Assembly: GCA_964543905.1 (NCBI GenBank)
Contig: CAZIZO010000003.1
Span: 310,001 to 374,000 of the forward strand
Reading direction: 5' to 3'
DNA: 64,000 bases
DNA from: GCA-016699835 sp964543905
Lineage (GTDB): Bacteria; Planctomycetota; Phycisphaerae; Phycisphaerales; UBA1924
A program made the position numbers and the translations under genes. This document shows, piece after piece, positions 48,484 to 56,463 of this stretch (positions are counted from its first letter, which is position 1; every line of letters begins with the position of its first letter). The notes beneath the pieces were generated by a model that worked only from the letters and a program-made list of their open reading frames with translations, did no database searches and had not been told where the DNA came from.

Positions 48484-49352
48484 CGACGAGTTCATTTGAG
48501 AGCGGCATCTTTGACCCGTTGACGGGCGGCGAGGACAAGCACTCGCGACGCCCCACGGGTGGCGCGGGCACGCCCGGTGGGGGCGGCTCGAAGGGCGTTC
48601 GTGCTCAGGCGCAGCGCGATGCGTTGCTCAACGACTACTTCGATGGGCGAGTGTCTCGGGAACGTCTGCGATCGGCGATGCGAGCGGACCCTCGGCTGGC
48701 GGTGGACTTTGAGCGGATGGAGGCGGTGCTCTCGGAGATGAACCTGCGAGAGCGAGCGGTCGGCGGACCGGACGTTTCGCAGGCGGTGCTCGATCGAGTC
48801 CATGAGGTTCGCCCGTACGTGGACGCGCCCATTCGTCGGCAGGTCTCCTCGGCGCGGATCGCGGTGGTGGGGGCGGTGCTGTGCGGGATCACGCTGGTGG
48901 TGACCTTGAACCAGGTTCGCGTCGTGACGGCGCCGACGCCGCGCGTGGAGGACCAGCCGCGACATGTGAGCGAGGCGCCGCCCGCGCAGGGGATCGTCCG
49001 TGCGCCGGCGCCGAAGCCCGAGTATCGAACGGCCGGGCTTGAAAACGCCTCAAGGTACGACGCGGTCCAGATGGGCTTGGGGCGTCCCGCGATTCCAACG
49101 GAGGCGTTAGATCACTCGGCGGTGCTTTCGTTGGTGGGCGGGCACACGGGTGATGACACGCGATATTCGCCGATCGTGGTGACGCCGCTGTCCAGGCTGG
49201 GCGAGCGTGAACGCTTCGAATGGACGAGTTTCTTTGGGTATCCGATGCTGGTGCGAGTGCCAACGGATGGGGTGGCACCCGCGTCGGCGAAGGCAAGCCC
49301 GGGGAAGGAAGAATCGGGCGAAGGATCAGGGCGTTCGCCCGCGCCTCGCTAG
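48480..49352 (+). CDS. Single-pass membrane protein, putative anti-sigma factor B
   Basis: A 290-residue protein coupled to sigma factor B. The N-terminal part has AQRDALLNDYFDGRVSRERLRSAMRADP and VSQAVLDRVHEVRPYVD, similar in place and style to anti-sigma N domains that start with a short helical segment ('LNxYxDG'). One transmembrane segment follows (SARIAVVGAVLCGITLVVTLN, near 118-140), then an outer domain with Pro-rich and beta-like parts. Topology and ATGA coupling suggest an anti-sigma factor; no zinc motif. The function is not proven by sequence. Confidence 0.62.
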   Translation: MTTSSFESGIFDPLTGGEDKHSRRPTGGAGTPGGGGSKGVRAQAQRDALLNDYFDGRVSRERLRSAMRADPRLAVDFERMEAVLSEMNLRERAVGGPDVSQAVLDRVHEVRPYVDAPIRRQVSSARIAVVGAVLCGITLVVTLNQVRVVTAPTPRVEDQPRHVSEAPPAQGIVRAPAPKPEYRTAGLENASRYDAVQMGLGRPAIPTEALDHSAVLSLVGGHTGDDTRYSPIVVTPLSRLGERERFEWTSFFGYPMLVRVPTDGVAPASAKASPGKEESGEGSGRSPAPR

Positions 49353-49489
49353 GGCTCCGCGACGTTCCTATCATTGGATCCCCAGGATTTCACCACGAAT
49401 CGCGAGCGTGGCCGGTTTGGATGCCGGTCGAGCGGTGTGGCTGTGGTTCTGGGTTGACCGATCCGCACGCTTTTTCGGGGCCTGTTCGC

Positions 49490-51424
49490 ATGACGACGAC
49501 TCAATCACCCACGACTGTTCAGCCCTCGAAGCAGGCGGATGTTCCGCGGAATGAAGGGATACGGAACGTGGCGATCATCGCGCACGTTGACCATGGCAAG
49601 ACGACGCTGGTGGACAACCTGCTGAAGCAGTCGGGCAACTTCCGCGCGGGGGAACTGGAGAAACTCGAGGGCGGGCAGCACGGGCTGATCATGGACAGCA
49701 ACCCGCTCGAACGCGAGCGGGGGATCACGATCCTGGCGAAGAACTGTGCCGTGAACTACCACGGGCTGGACGGGAAGGACTATCGGATCAACATTCTGGA
49801 CACGCCGGGGCACGCCGACTTTGGCGGCGAAGTGGAGCGCGTGCTGCGGATGGCCGACGGCTGCTGCCTGTTGGTCGACTCGTCGGAGGGGGTGATGCCC
49901 CAGACGAAGTTTGTGCTCGGGAAGGCGCTGGAGATCGGCCTCAAGCCGATCGTGATCGTGAACAAGGTCGATCGGCAGGATCAGCGTGTGAACGACGTGA
50001 TCCATGAAGTGTTTGATCTGCTGGTGGAGTTTGGCGAGGAGGATCTGGCGCTGGATTTTCCGGTGATCTACGCGGTGGGGCGTGACGGCTGGGCGACGCG
50101 TCAGTGGCCGATCCCGGACCCGAAGCCCACGACGCTTCGCGACGTGTTCGAGGCGATCGTGAAGGAGGTGCCCCCGCCGCCGGCGGACACCACCAAGCCG
50201 TTGCAGGTTCTGATCACGAACATCGATTACAACGAGTATGTGGGTCGCATCGGGATCGGGCGCGTGGTGAACGGCAAGATCAAGGCTGGGCAGCAGGTCA
50301 TTGTCATCAAGAGGGACGGGAAGCACGTGCTGACGAAGGTGGCGCAGTTGCTTCAGTTCCAAGGGCTCAAGCGGGCGGAGGCCGAGGAGGTGATCGCGGG
50401 CGATCTGTGCGCGATCGTGGGGTTGGACTCGATCGACATCGGCGACACGGTGGCGGACCCGGAGGAGCCCAAGCAGTTGCCGCCGGTGAAGGTGGATGAG
50501 CCGACGATGACGATGTTGTTCAAGATCAACGACTCGCCGTTCGCGGGGCAGGAGGGCGAGTATGTGACGAGCCGGCAAATTCGCGAGCGGCTGATGAAGG
50601 AACTCGAGAAGAACCCGGCGATGCGCGTGGAGCCGGGGAAGACGAGCGACGAGTTCATGGTCTCGGGGCGGGGCACGCTGAGTTTGGGGATCCTGATCGA
50701 GACGATGCGTCGAGAGGGCTTTGAGTTGGCCGTCGGGAAGCCGGAGGTCATCATCAAGGAGATCGACGGCGTGAAGTGCGAGCCGATCGAGACGCTGACG
50801 GTGGACGCGCCGACGTCGTGCGTGGGCGCGGTGATGGAACTCGTGGGCGGGCGGAAGGGCGAACTGAAGCGCATGGACCCGCGTGGGACGACGATGACGC
50901 ACATGAAGTTCGAGATCGCGTCGCGCTGCCTGATCGGGTTGCGCAGCCGACTCCTGACGGCCTCGCAGGGCGAGGCGATCATGCACCACTCGTTCCTGCG
51001 GTTTGATCCGGTCAGCGGCGAGATCCCTCGGCGACAGTTGGGGGTGCTGATCTCGCTGGAATCCGGCGCCGTGACGACGCACGCGTTGGAGTTGCTGGCC
51101 GACCGCGGGGTGATGTTCGTGACGCCCACGGAGAAGGTGTACACCGGGCAGATCGTGGGCGAGCACAACCGCGACAACGACCTGACCGTCAACGTGACTC
51201 GGCTGAAGCACCTCACGAACATGCGTGCGAGCAGCAAGGAAGCGACGGTGGTCCTCAAGGCCGCACGCAAGATGAGCCTTGAAGCGGCGCTGGAGTACAT
51301 CGACGACGATGAGTTGGTCGAACTGACGCCCAAGAGCATCCGCCTGCGGAAGAAGATCCTGGAGGAGAGCATGCGCAAGCGTGCCGATCGGCAGGCGAAG
51401 GACAAGGAAGCGGCGGCGGACTGA
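49490..51424 (+). CDS. typA: GTPase TypA/BipA
   Basis: Translation-factor GTPase that acts on ribosome assembly and stress responses. The 644-residue protein has the complete G domain: AHVDHGKTTLVDNLL (P-loop), ERERGITILAKNCAV (switch I), DTPGHADFGGEVERVL (DTPGH, G3), NKVDRQD (G4), then domains II, III and V and a C-terminal part with TEKVYTGQIVGEHNRDNDL, the BipA signature. Full length, no gap. No strong Shine-Dalgarno; the ATG at 49490 gives the usual short N-terminal extension before RNVAIIAHVDHG. Confidence 0.95.
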   Translation: MTTTQSPTTVQPSKQADVPRNEGIRNVAIIAHVDHGKTTLVDNLLKQSGNFRAGELEKLEGGQHGLIMDSNPLERERGITILAKNCAVNYHGLDGKDYRINILDTPGHADFGGEVERVLRMADGCCLLVDSSEGVMPQTKFVLGKALEIGLKPIVIVNKVDRQDQRVNDVIHEVFDLLVEFGEEDLALDFPVIYAVGRDGWATRQWPIPDPKPTTLRDVFEAIVKEVPPPPADTTKPLQVLITNIDYNEYVGRIGIGRVVNGKIKAGQQVIVIKRDGKHVLTKVAQLLQFQGLKRAEAEEVIAGDLCAIVGLDSIDIGDTVADPEEPKQLPPVKVDEPTMTMLFKINDSPFAGQEGEYVTSRQIRERLMKELEKNPAMRVEPGKTSDEFMVSGRGTLSLGILIETMRREGFELAVGKPEVIIKEIDGVKCEPIETLTVDAPTSCVGAVMELVGGRKGELKRMDPRGTTMTHMKFEIASRCLIGLRSRLLTASQGEAIMHHSFLRFDPVSGEIPRRQLGVLISLESGAVTTHALELLADRGVMFVTPTEKVYTGQIVGEHNRDNDLTVNVTRLKHLTNMRASSKEATVVLKAARKMSLEAALEYIDDDELVELTPKSIRLRKKILEESMRKRADRQAKDKEAAAD

Positions 51425-51435
51425 GCACGAGGCGA

Positions 51436-51894
51436 TCAGGCACCCTGGCGTTCGAGCCGTTCGATCGCCTCGCGGATGACGTGGGGCATGTTGACCTTGG
51501 TTCCTCTCGTGTAGTCGTAGGTGACGATGGTGCCCGTGCCCAAGGCGGCGACGTCCTTCAACTGGTCGCTGACGATCTCGTGTTCAAGGGTGAAGCGATC
51601 GACCTCGATGCTCTGCAGGCGCGCGGTCACGCGGAGCGTGTCGGGGTACACCACGGGGCGCCGGAATCGGCACTGCGCATGCTGGAGGATGAAGCCGACG
51701 GGTGGTGAGCCCTCGTCGGGCTTGATCTCACGGAGGGAGGGCAGTCCGAGCGCCTGGATGTAGGCCACCCGCGCGGACTCGAGGTAGCGAAAGAAGAGCA
51801 CGTTGTTGACGTGCCCCAAGGCATCCATGTCTCCCCAATGGATGGGGATGGCGATGGTGACGGGCGCGGGCTTGGCGGAGTCTTGTCGGGACAC
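51436..51894 (-). CDS. Acyl-CoA thioesterase (hotdog fold)
   Basis: A 152-residue 4HBT-type thioesterase. The active-site stretch IHWGDMDALGHVNNVLFFRYLE carries the Asp of the family, and FRRPVVYPDTLRV, EIVSDQ and GTGTIVTYDYTRGTKV follow. It cleaves acyl-CoA esters; the chain specificity is not visible. GTG start with no Shine-Dalgarno. Convergent with typA with only 11 bases between the stops. Confidence 0.85.
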   Translation of the reverse strand: MSRQDSAKPAPVTIAIPIHWGDMDALGHVNNVLFFRYLESARVAYIQALGLPSLREIKPDEGSPPVGFILQHAQCRFRRPVVYPDTLRVTARLQSIEVDRFTLEHEIVSDQLKDVAALGTGTIVTYDYTRGTKVNMPHVIREAIERLERQGA

Positions 51895-51996
51895 GGCGGG
51901 AGCGTACGCGGGCGGTGAGCCGCGAGGGCGGGTCGGGTCGGCGCGAGTCTCGAGACGTGAGCGGGTGGCTCGATCGGCGTGCCTGGGGCTGGCGAC

Positions 51997-52725
51997 TCAC
52001 GAACTCCCGCCGCGCATCCGCTCGACCCCTTCGGGGAAGGGGTAGGTGGGGAAGACGCCGGTATGACCGATCTTCCACATATTTGGGGCTGGGTAGACAT
52101 CGCCGCGGAAACCGGCGTCGAACATGACGCGGAGCACGCTCTCGAAGGCGGGCTCGCGTCCATCCGAGCCCACGAGGCGGTTGGCGTGGGCGTTGAGGAA
52201 CGAAACGCTCGCGACGGGTCCGCGGTCGCGTCGGTCGTGGAGCATCTTCGCGACGGTGCGGAAGCCGTGCGACAGGTCGTTGAGGGTGAAGTGGTCGCGT
52301 CCCTTGGGGCGGAGGATGCCGAGGATGAGCAGTTGGTCGAGGTCAAACTTGAGGATGTAGGGCTCCTTGTCGCCGGCGGCGTGGACGTGGACGGCCTTCT
52401 GGAACATCTGGGCGTAACTCGTCGCGGTGGCCGCGGTCCACTGGCTGGTTTCGACCAGTTCGCAGAGTTTGGCGATGATCCCGTGGGAGTTGTCCTGATC
52501 GTTCACGCCGCAGACCACGGTGCGATAGCGCCCGTCGAGCAGGTCGCGGAGCATGTCCTGTCCCCAAAGGATCCGGAGTCGTTCGCCCGCGCCGGCGGGG
52601 TGCTGCACGCGCACCTGCCCGGAGGGGAGCAGGATCACGCGTTCGGGTGAGAGGTCCGGGGTCATGAGGGCGTCGGCGTCGCCCTCGTAGAGGCGGAGTT
52701 CGTTGGCGCTGTGGAGTCTGGACAT
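51997..52725 (-). CDS. Conserved-looking protein of unknown function
   Basis: A 242-residue cytoplasmic protein without transmembrane segment. The segments TVVCGVNDQDNSHGIIAKLCELVE and YILKFDLDQLLILGILRPKGRDHF look ordered, with a mixed alpha/beta feel, but I do not recognise a family. GGAG stands six bases before the ATG at 52725 and supports this start; the TTG four codons upstream overlaps the Shine-Dalgarno. It is divergent from nadE, starts 144 bases apart, so shared regulation is possible. Confidence 0.65.
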   Translation of the reverse strand: MSRLHSANELRLYEGDADALMTPDLSPERVILLPSGQVRVQHPAGAGERLRILWGQDMLRDLLDGRYRTVVCGVNDQDNSHGIIAKLCELVETSQWTAATATSYAQMFQKAVHVHAAGDKEPYILKFDLDQLLILGILRPKGRDHFTLNDLSHGFRTVAKMLHDRRDRGPVASVSFLNAHANRLVGSDGREPAFESVLRVMFDAGFRGDVYPAPNMWKIGHTGVFPTYPFPEGVERMRGGSS

Positions 52726-52869
52726 GGCAATCTCCAAGGAAGGGATACGTGATCCTACCTCGCCTGAGGAGCATTCGGGAGGCGTGTTGTGGGAGAATCT
52801 GGCGAGTGATTGTGCGGGCGTGGGCGTCGATCCGGGGGCGGGCGTCGAGGGGGCTCTCTATCATGTCGA

Positions 52870-54603
52870 ATGCGCCTCGTGCTCGTGCCGATGAACCCGA
52901 CGGTGGGGGATGTGGAGGGGAATGCCCGCCAGATCGTGGGGGCGATCGAGTCGGCACGGCGGGCGGGGGCGGACCTGGTGGTGTTGCCGGAGTTGTGCGT
53001 CTGCGGATATCCGCCGCGGGACTTGCTGTTGCAGGAAGGATTTGTCGCGGCGTGCGTGTCGGCGGCGAAGCGAGTTGGGGAGGAGCACACGGCGGGGATC
53101 ACGGCGATCTTTGGGGTCCCTTTGCCCGTGGAGGGTGAGCGGGCGGGTGGACTTGTCGCGAATGGGCTGGTGGCGTATCGGGATGGGAAGTTGGTGGGGC
53201 GCTACGACAAGCGGCTGCTGCCGACGTATGACGTGTTTGACGAGGATCGATACTTCACGCCGGGAGCGCGGGCGGAGGTGGTGGAGGTGGAGACGCGGGG
53301 GGGAGGCCGCGTGCGTGTGGGGCTTTCGATCTGCGAAGATTTGTGGCGTGGGGACGACGCGGGCTTTTCGTCGCACTATCGGGGCGCTCCCGATCCGGTG
53401 GAGGAGTTGGTGCGGGCGGGGGCCGAGGTGATCGTGAGCCCCTCGGCGAGCCCGTTCGTGCTGGGCAAGCACGAGAAGCACCGCATGATCTGCGCGGAGC
53501 ACGCGAGGATGCACGGGCGATGGGTGGCGTCGGTGAACCAGGGCGGCGCGAACGATGAACTGGTCTTTGATGGACACGCGATGGTCTTCGCGCCCGGAGG
53601 GGGGCTGACCGCGTGCACGGCGTTGTTCGGCGGCGAAGCGCTAATGCTGGACGTGGAGGTCAAGGGACGCGGCGCCGCGAGCGTGCGAGGGGGAGGGGCC
53701 GGCGTCACGCCCGCGCGCGACGAGCACTTGCTCTTTCTCGCGCTCACGACGGGGATTCGCGAGTATCTTCGCAAGTGCGGGTTCAAGTCGGCGTTGCTGG
53801 GGCTGTCGGGGGGGATCGACTCGGCGTTGACCGCGGCGTTGGCGGTCGCCGCGATCGGGAGTGAGAATGTGCTGGGCGTGGCGATGCCGAGCATGTACAG
53901 CAGCGGGCATTCGGTCGAGGACGCGTACGCGCTGGCGAAGAACCTCGGGATGCGATGCGTGACGGTGCCGATCGAGGAACCGATGGGCGGGTTTCGGGCG
54001 GTGTTGGACCCGATGTTCAGGTCGGAGGGACTCTCGACGCTGGGGGCGACGTTGCCCGACCTGACGGAAGAGAACCTGCAATCCCGGGTGCGAGGGACGA
54101 TCCTGATGGCGATCTCGAATCGGACGGGATCGATCGTGCTGACGACGGGGAACAAGTCGGAGTTGGCGGTGGGGTACTGCACGCTCTACGGCGATATGAA
54201 CGGCGGGCTGGCGGTGCTCTCGGATGTTTCGAAGCACTGGGTGTACGCGTTGTCGCGTTGGATGAACCAGAACGCTTCGATGTGCGGCTTTGCGGTGCCT
54301 CCGATACCTCTCCGTTCGATCGAGAAGGCTCCGAGCGCGGAGTTGAGGCCTGGTCAGACGGATCAGGATTCGCTCCCGGCGTATCCGGTGCTGGACGAGA
54401 TCCTTCGGCGGTATGTGGAGGGTCGGCAGAATGCGGGGAGTGTGGCGAAGGAGACGGGGTACGACGAGGGGATGGTCAGGAAGATCGTGCGGATGATCGA
54501 CCTGTCGGAGTACAAACGGAAGCAGGCGGCGATCGGGCTGAAGGTGACGACGGTCGCGTTCGGGTCGGGGCGTCGGTGGCCGGTGGCGCAGGGGTGGCGA
54601 TAG
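52870..54603 (+). CDS. nadE: Glutamine-dependent NAD+ synthetase
   Basis: Last step of NAD synthesis, amidation of deamido-NAD. A 577-residue fusion of an N-terminal carbon-nitrogen hydrolase (glutaminase) domain and a C-terminal ATP-pyrophosphatase domain. The catalytic triad is present: Glu41 (VVLPELCVCGYPPRD), Lys114 (YDKRLLPTYDVFDE), Cys155 (LSICEDLW). The synthetase P-loop is LGLSGGIDSALTA (313-318), followed by TTGNKSELAVGYCTLYGD. Start ATG at 52870 opens directly with the beta strand of the nitrilase fold; no good Shine-Dalgarno. Complete. Confidence 0.96.
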   Translation: MRLVLVPMNPTVGDVEGNARQIVGAIESARRAGADLVVLPELCVCGYPPRDLLLQEGFVAACVSAAKRVGEEHTAGITAIFGVPLPVEGERAGGLVANGLVAYRDGKLVGRYDKRLLPTYDVFDEDRYFTPGARAEVVEVETRGGGRVRVGLSICEDLWRGDDAGFSSHYRGAPDPVEELVRAGAEVIVSPSASPFVLGKHEKHRMICAEHARMHGRWVASVNQGGANDELVFDGHAMVFAPGGGLTACTALFGGEALMLDVEVKGRGAASVRGGGAGVTPARDEHLLFLALTTGIREYLRKCGFKSALLGLSGGIDSALTAALAVAAIGSENVLGVAMPSMYSSGHSVEDAYALAKNLGMRCVTVPIEEPMGGFRAVLDPMFRSEGLSTLGATLPDLTEENLQSRVRGTILMAISNRTGSIVLTTGNKSELAVGYCTLYGDMNGGLAVLSDVSKHWVYALSRWMNQNASMCGFAVPPIPLRSIEKAPSAELRPGQTDQDSLPAYPVLDEILRRYVEGRQNAGSVAKETGYDEGMVRKIVRMIDLSEYKRKQAAIGLKVTTVAFGSGRRWPVAQGWR

Positions 54604-54644
54604 CACCTACCGCGGTGGTGGGGGGCGACGTATGCTGTGCGACT

Positions 54645-55226
54645 ATGCGTGAACGACAGAGGGCAACGCTCGTGTGGAGGTTCGTGGGCGCGGCGTGGAT
54701 GGGCAGCATCCTCGCGGGGTGCGGATCGGATCAAGGACCGATCGGCGCGATCGCGAGCAGCGGCACGGTCTCGCCCGGGGCCTCGTGCGAGGTCTTCGCG
54801 CCGCAGACGATCCGCATTCATCCGTTGACTCACGTTGACGCGGTGACGGACAAGGGCGGGGCGAGATCGGTGATCGTGCTGCATCTGGAGTTGAAGGATC
54901 GGTACGGCGACACGGTGAAGTGGCTCGGCGCGACGCAGGTGACGCTGAGCAAGCCGGTGATCGGGATGACGCCGGGTCTGGAGACGCAGGAGTTGAGGTG
55001 GGACGTGCCGGGCATGACGCAGCCGGACGGGAATGCCTCGCACTTTGATCCGACGACACGGACCTATCGGATCAGCCTGGAAGCGCCGGATGGAATCGCT
55101 CGGTACTTGAGCGAAGCGCCCCGGGGCGAAGGCCCGGCGGCGTACGTGAAGGTGAAGGTGGTGTTCACGCTCCGCGCCGAGGGGCGGGAGAGATTCCTGA
55201 CGGACGAGTTCGTGGTGCGGAAGTAG
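54645..55226 (+). CDS. Lipoprotein of unknown function
   Basis: A 193-residue protein with a lipobox: RFVGAAWMGSILAGC at residues 12-26, with Cys26 acylated after cleavage. The mature part is beta-rich (RSVIVLHLELKDRYGDTVKWLG, FDPTTRTYRISLEAPDG, YVKVKVVFTLRAEG) and may be an immunoglobulin-like domain. I do not recognise the family. Short gap of 41 bases after nadE on the same strand; a shared transcript is likely but the functions look unrelated. Confidence 0.75.
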   Translation: MRERQRATLVWRFVGAAWMGSILAGCGSDQGPIGAIASSGTVSPGASCEVFAPQTIRIHPLTHVDAVTDKGGARSVIVLHLELKDRYGDTVKWLGATQVTLSKPVIGMTPGLETQELRWDVPGMTQPDGNASHFDPTTRTYRISLEAPDGIARYLSEAPRGEGPAAYVKVKVVFTLRAEGRERFLTDEFVVRK

Positions 55227-55329
55227 AGCGGGACGGGATGGATCACGCGTGGACAAAGAACACACGGACTCGCCGCCCGTGCCATGTCAAGATGGTGTCT
55301 GAGATCAAGTCCTGCGCGGGGAAGCGGGC

Positions 55330-56292
55330 TCAGCAGCCGGCCTCGTAGCGGCTGAGGAAGTAGAGCAAATCGTCGATGGTGACGCCACCGTCGGGGGTGC
55401 CGGTAAAGGTGCCGTTGTCGACATCGGCGTCGATATTGCCGTCGGCGTAGATGGAGAGGAAATAGAGGAGGTCGTCGATGGTGACGCCGCCGTCGGGGCT
55501 TCCGGTGAAGGTGCCGTCGTCGACGTCGGCGATGCATCGCGGGGGCGGGGGCGAGAGGGTGGCGAGGAGGGCGTTGGCCATGATCCGGGCACCGTCGGTG
55601 GCGGGGTCCCAGGAGGTGGTGAGGGCATCGCGGGAGGGCGGGTACATGCCGAGGTCGATGCGATTGCGGAAGCGGGTGCTGCCGGCGATGAGGGTTTTGC
55701 CGTCGCTCCAGAGGGCGATCTTGAAGCCGTGGTCCGAGACGTTGGTGTTGGTGGGGCGGGAGGCGGTGGTGCCGCCGATGAAGGAGGAGACGCCTTGGAC
55801 GCAGGGGTGGGTGGGCTCGATGATTTCGCCGAGTGAAGCGGCGCCGGCGGTGTTCCCGCCCTGGGTGGGGATGATCTCGTACCCGCCGGCCCGGAAGCGG
55901 CCACCGAGGGAACGCCCGACGGTCGTCGTGCTGGTCGCGAAGACGGCGACGACGACGCCTCCCCCGGCGTCCACATAGTCGGCGAGGACGTTGCCGAGTT
56001 CGTCGGCGCTCAGGTAGGTCTGGTTGCTCCAGGTGATGATGGCGTCAAAGGCTTGGAGGTCGGCGAGCGTGGGCGTGACGCCGCCGCCCAGATTACCGGC
56101 GTTGATGATGGTGACGGAGTTGAACTCGCCGGTGCCCATGAGTTTGGCTTGGACGTCGGTGAAACGAACGTCGGCGGCACTGGAGCCTGCGGCGGCGACG
56201 ATGGCGACGTCGACCTGGGCGAGGGCGCACGAGGCGATCAGCGCGAGGCCGATGGATAGGGTCAGGACGCGAGATGAGTCGAGCGAAAGCAT
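55330..56292 (-). CDS. Secreted protein with GATase-like fold and GC-type dockerin-like tail
   Basis: A 320-residue exported protein: signal 1-25 (SIGLALIASCALAQ), then an alpha/beta domain where VDVAIVAAAGSSAADVRF and DLQAFDAIITWSNQTYLSADELGNVLADYVDAGGGVVVAVFA read like the flavodoxin/GATase-like (ThuA or BatA-type) folds used in secreted planctomycete proteins, and the 68-residue tail (253-320) ending Gly-Cys. The start at 56292 has GGAGGG seven bases upstream. Function unknown; likely cell surface. Confidence 0.8.
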   Translation of the reverse strand: MLSLDSSRVLTLSIGLALIASCALAQVDVAIVAAAGSSAADVRFTDVQAKLMGTGEFNSVTIINAGNLGGGVTPTLADLQAFDAIITWSNQTYLSADELGNVLADYVDAGGGVVVAVFATSTTTVGRSLGGRFRAGGYEIIPTQGGNTAGAASLGEIIEPTHPCVQGVSSFIGGTTASRPTNTNVSDHGFKIALWSDGKTLIAGSTRFRNRIDLGMYPPSRDALTTSWDPATDGARIMANALLATLSPPPPRCIADVDDGTFTGSPDGGVTIDDLLYFLSIYADGNIDADVDNGTFTGTPDGGVTIDDLLYFLSRYEAGC

Positions 56293-56403
56293 GGGAGCCC
56301 TCCGATCGCGCGAGAACGGTCTGGATGTGGTCACGGCCGACCCCATCAACGTACCACAGGCACGCCGGAAGTGTCAAGGGTCGGGGGCTGCGGAGTGGGA
56401 TGG

Positions 56404-56429
56404 AAAACGGCTCGCCTTGGGCGAGCCGT
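56404..56429 (-). terminator. Rho-independent terminator of the M16 protease gene
   Basis: ACGGCTCGCC-ttg-GGCGAGCCGT is a perfect 10-bp stem; on the minus strand four T follow (AAAA at 56404-56407 overlaps the end of the arm). It is 35 bases past the stop. Confidence 0.75.
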
Positions 56430-56463
56430 GTGTGGATGTTCGCAGGATGTCCGTACCTTGGGG

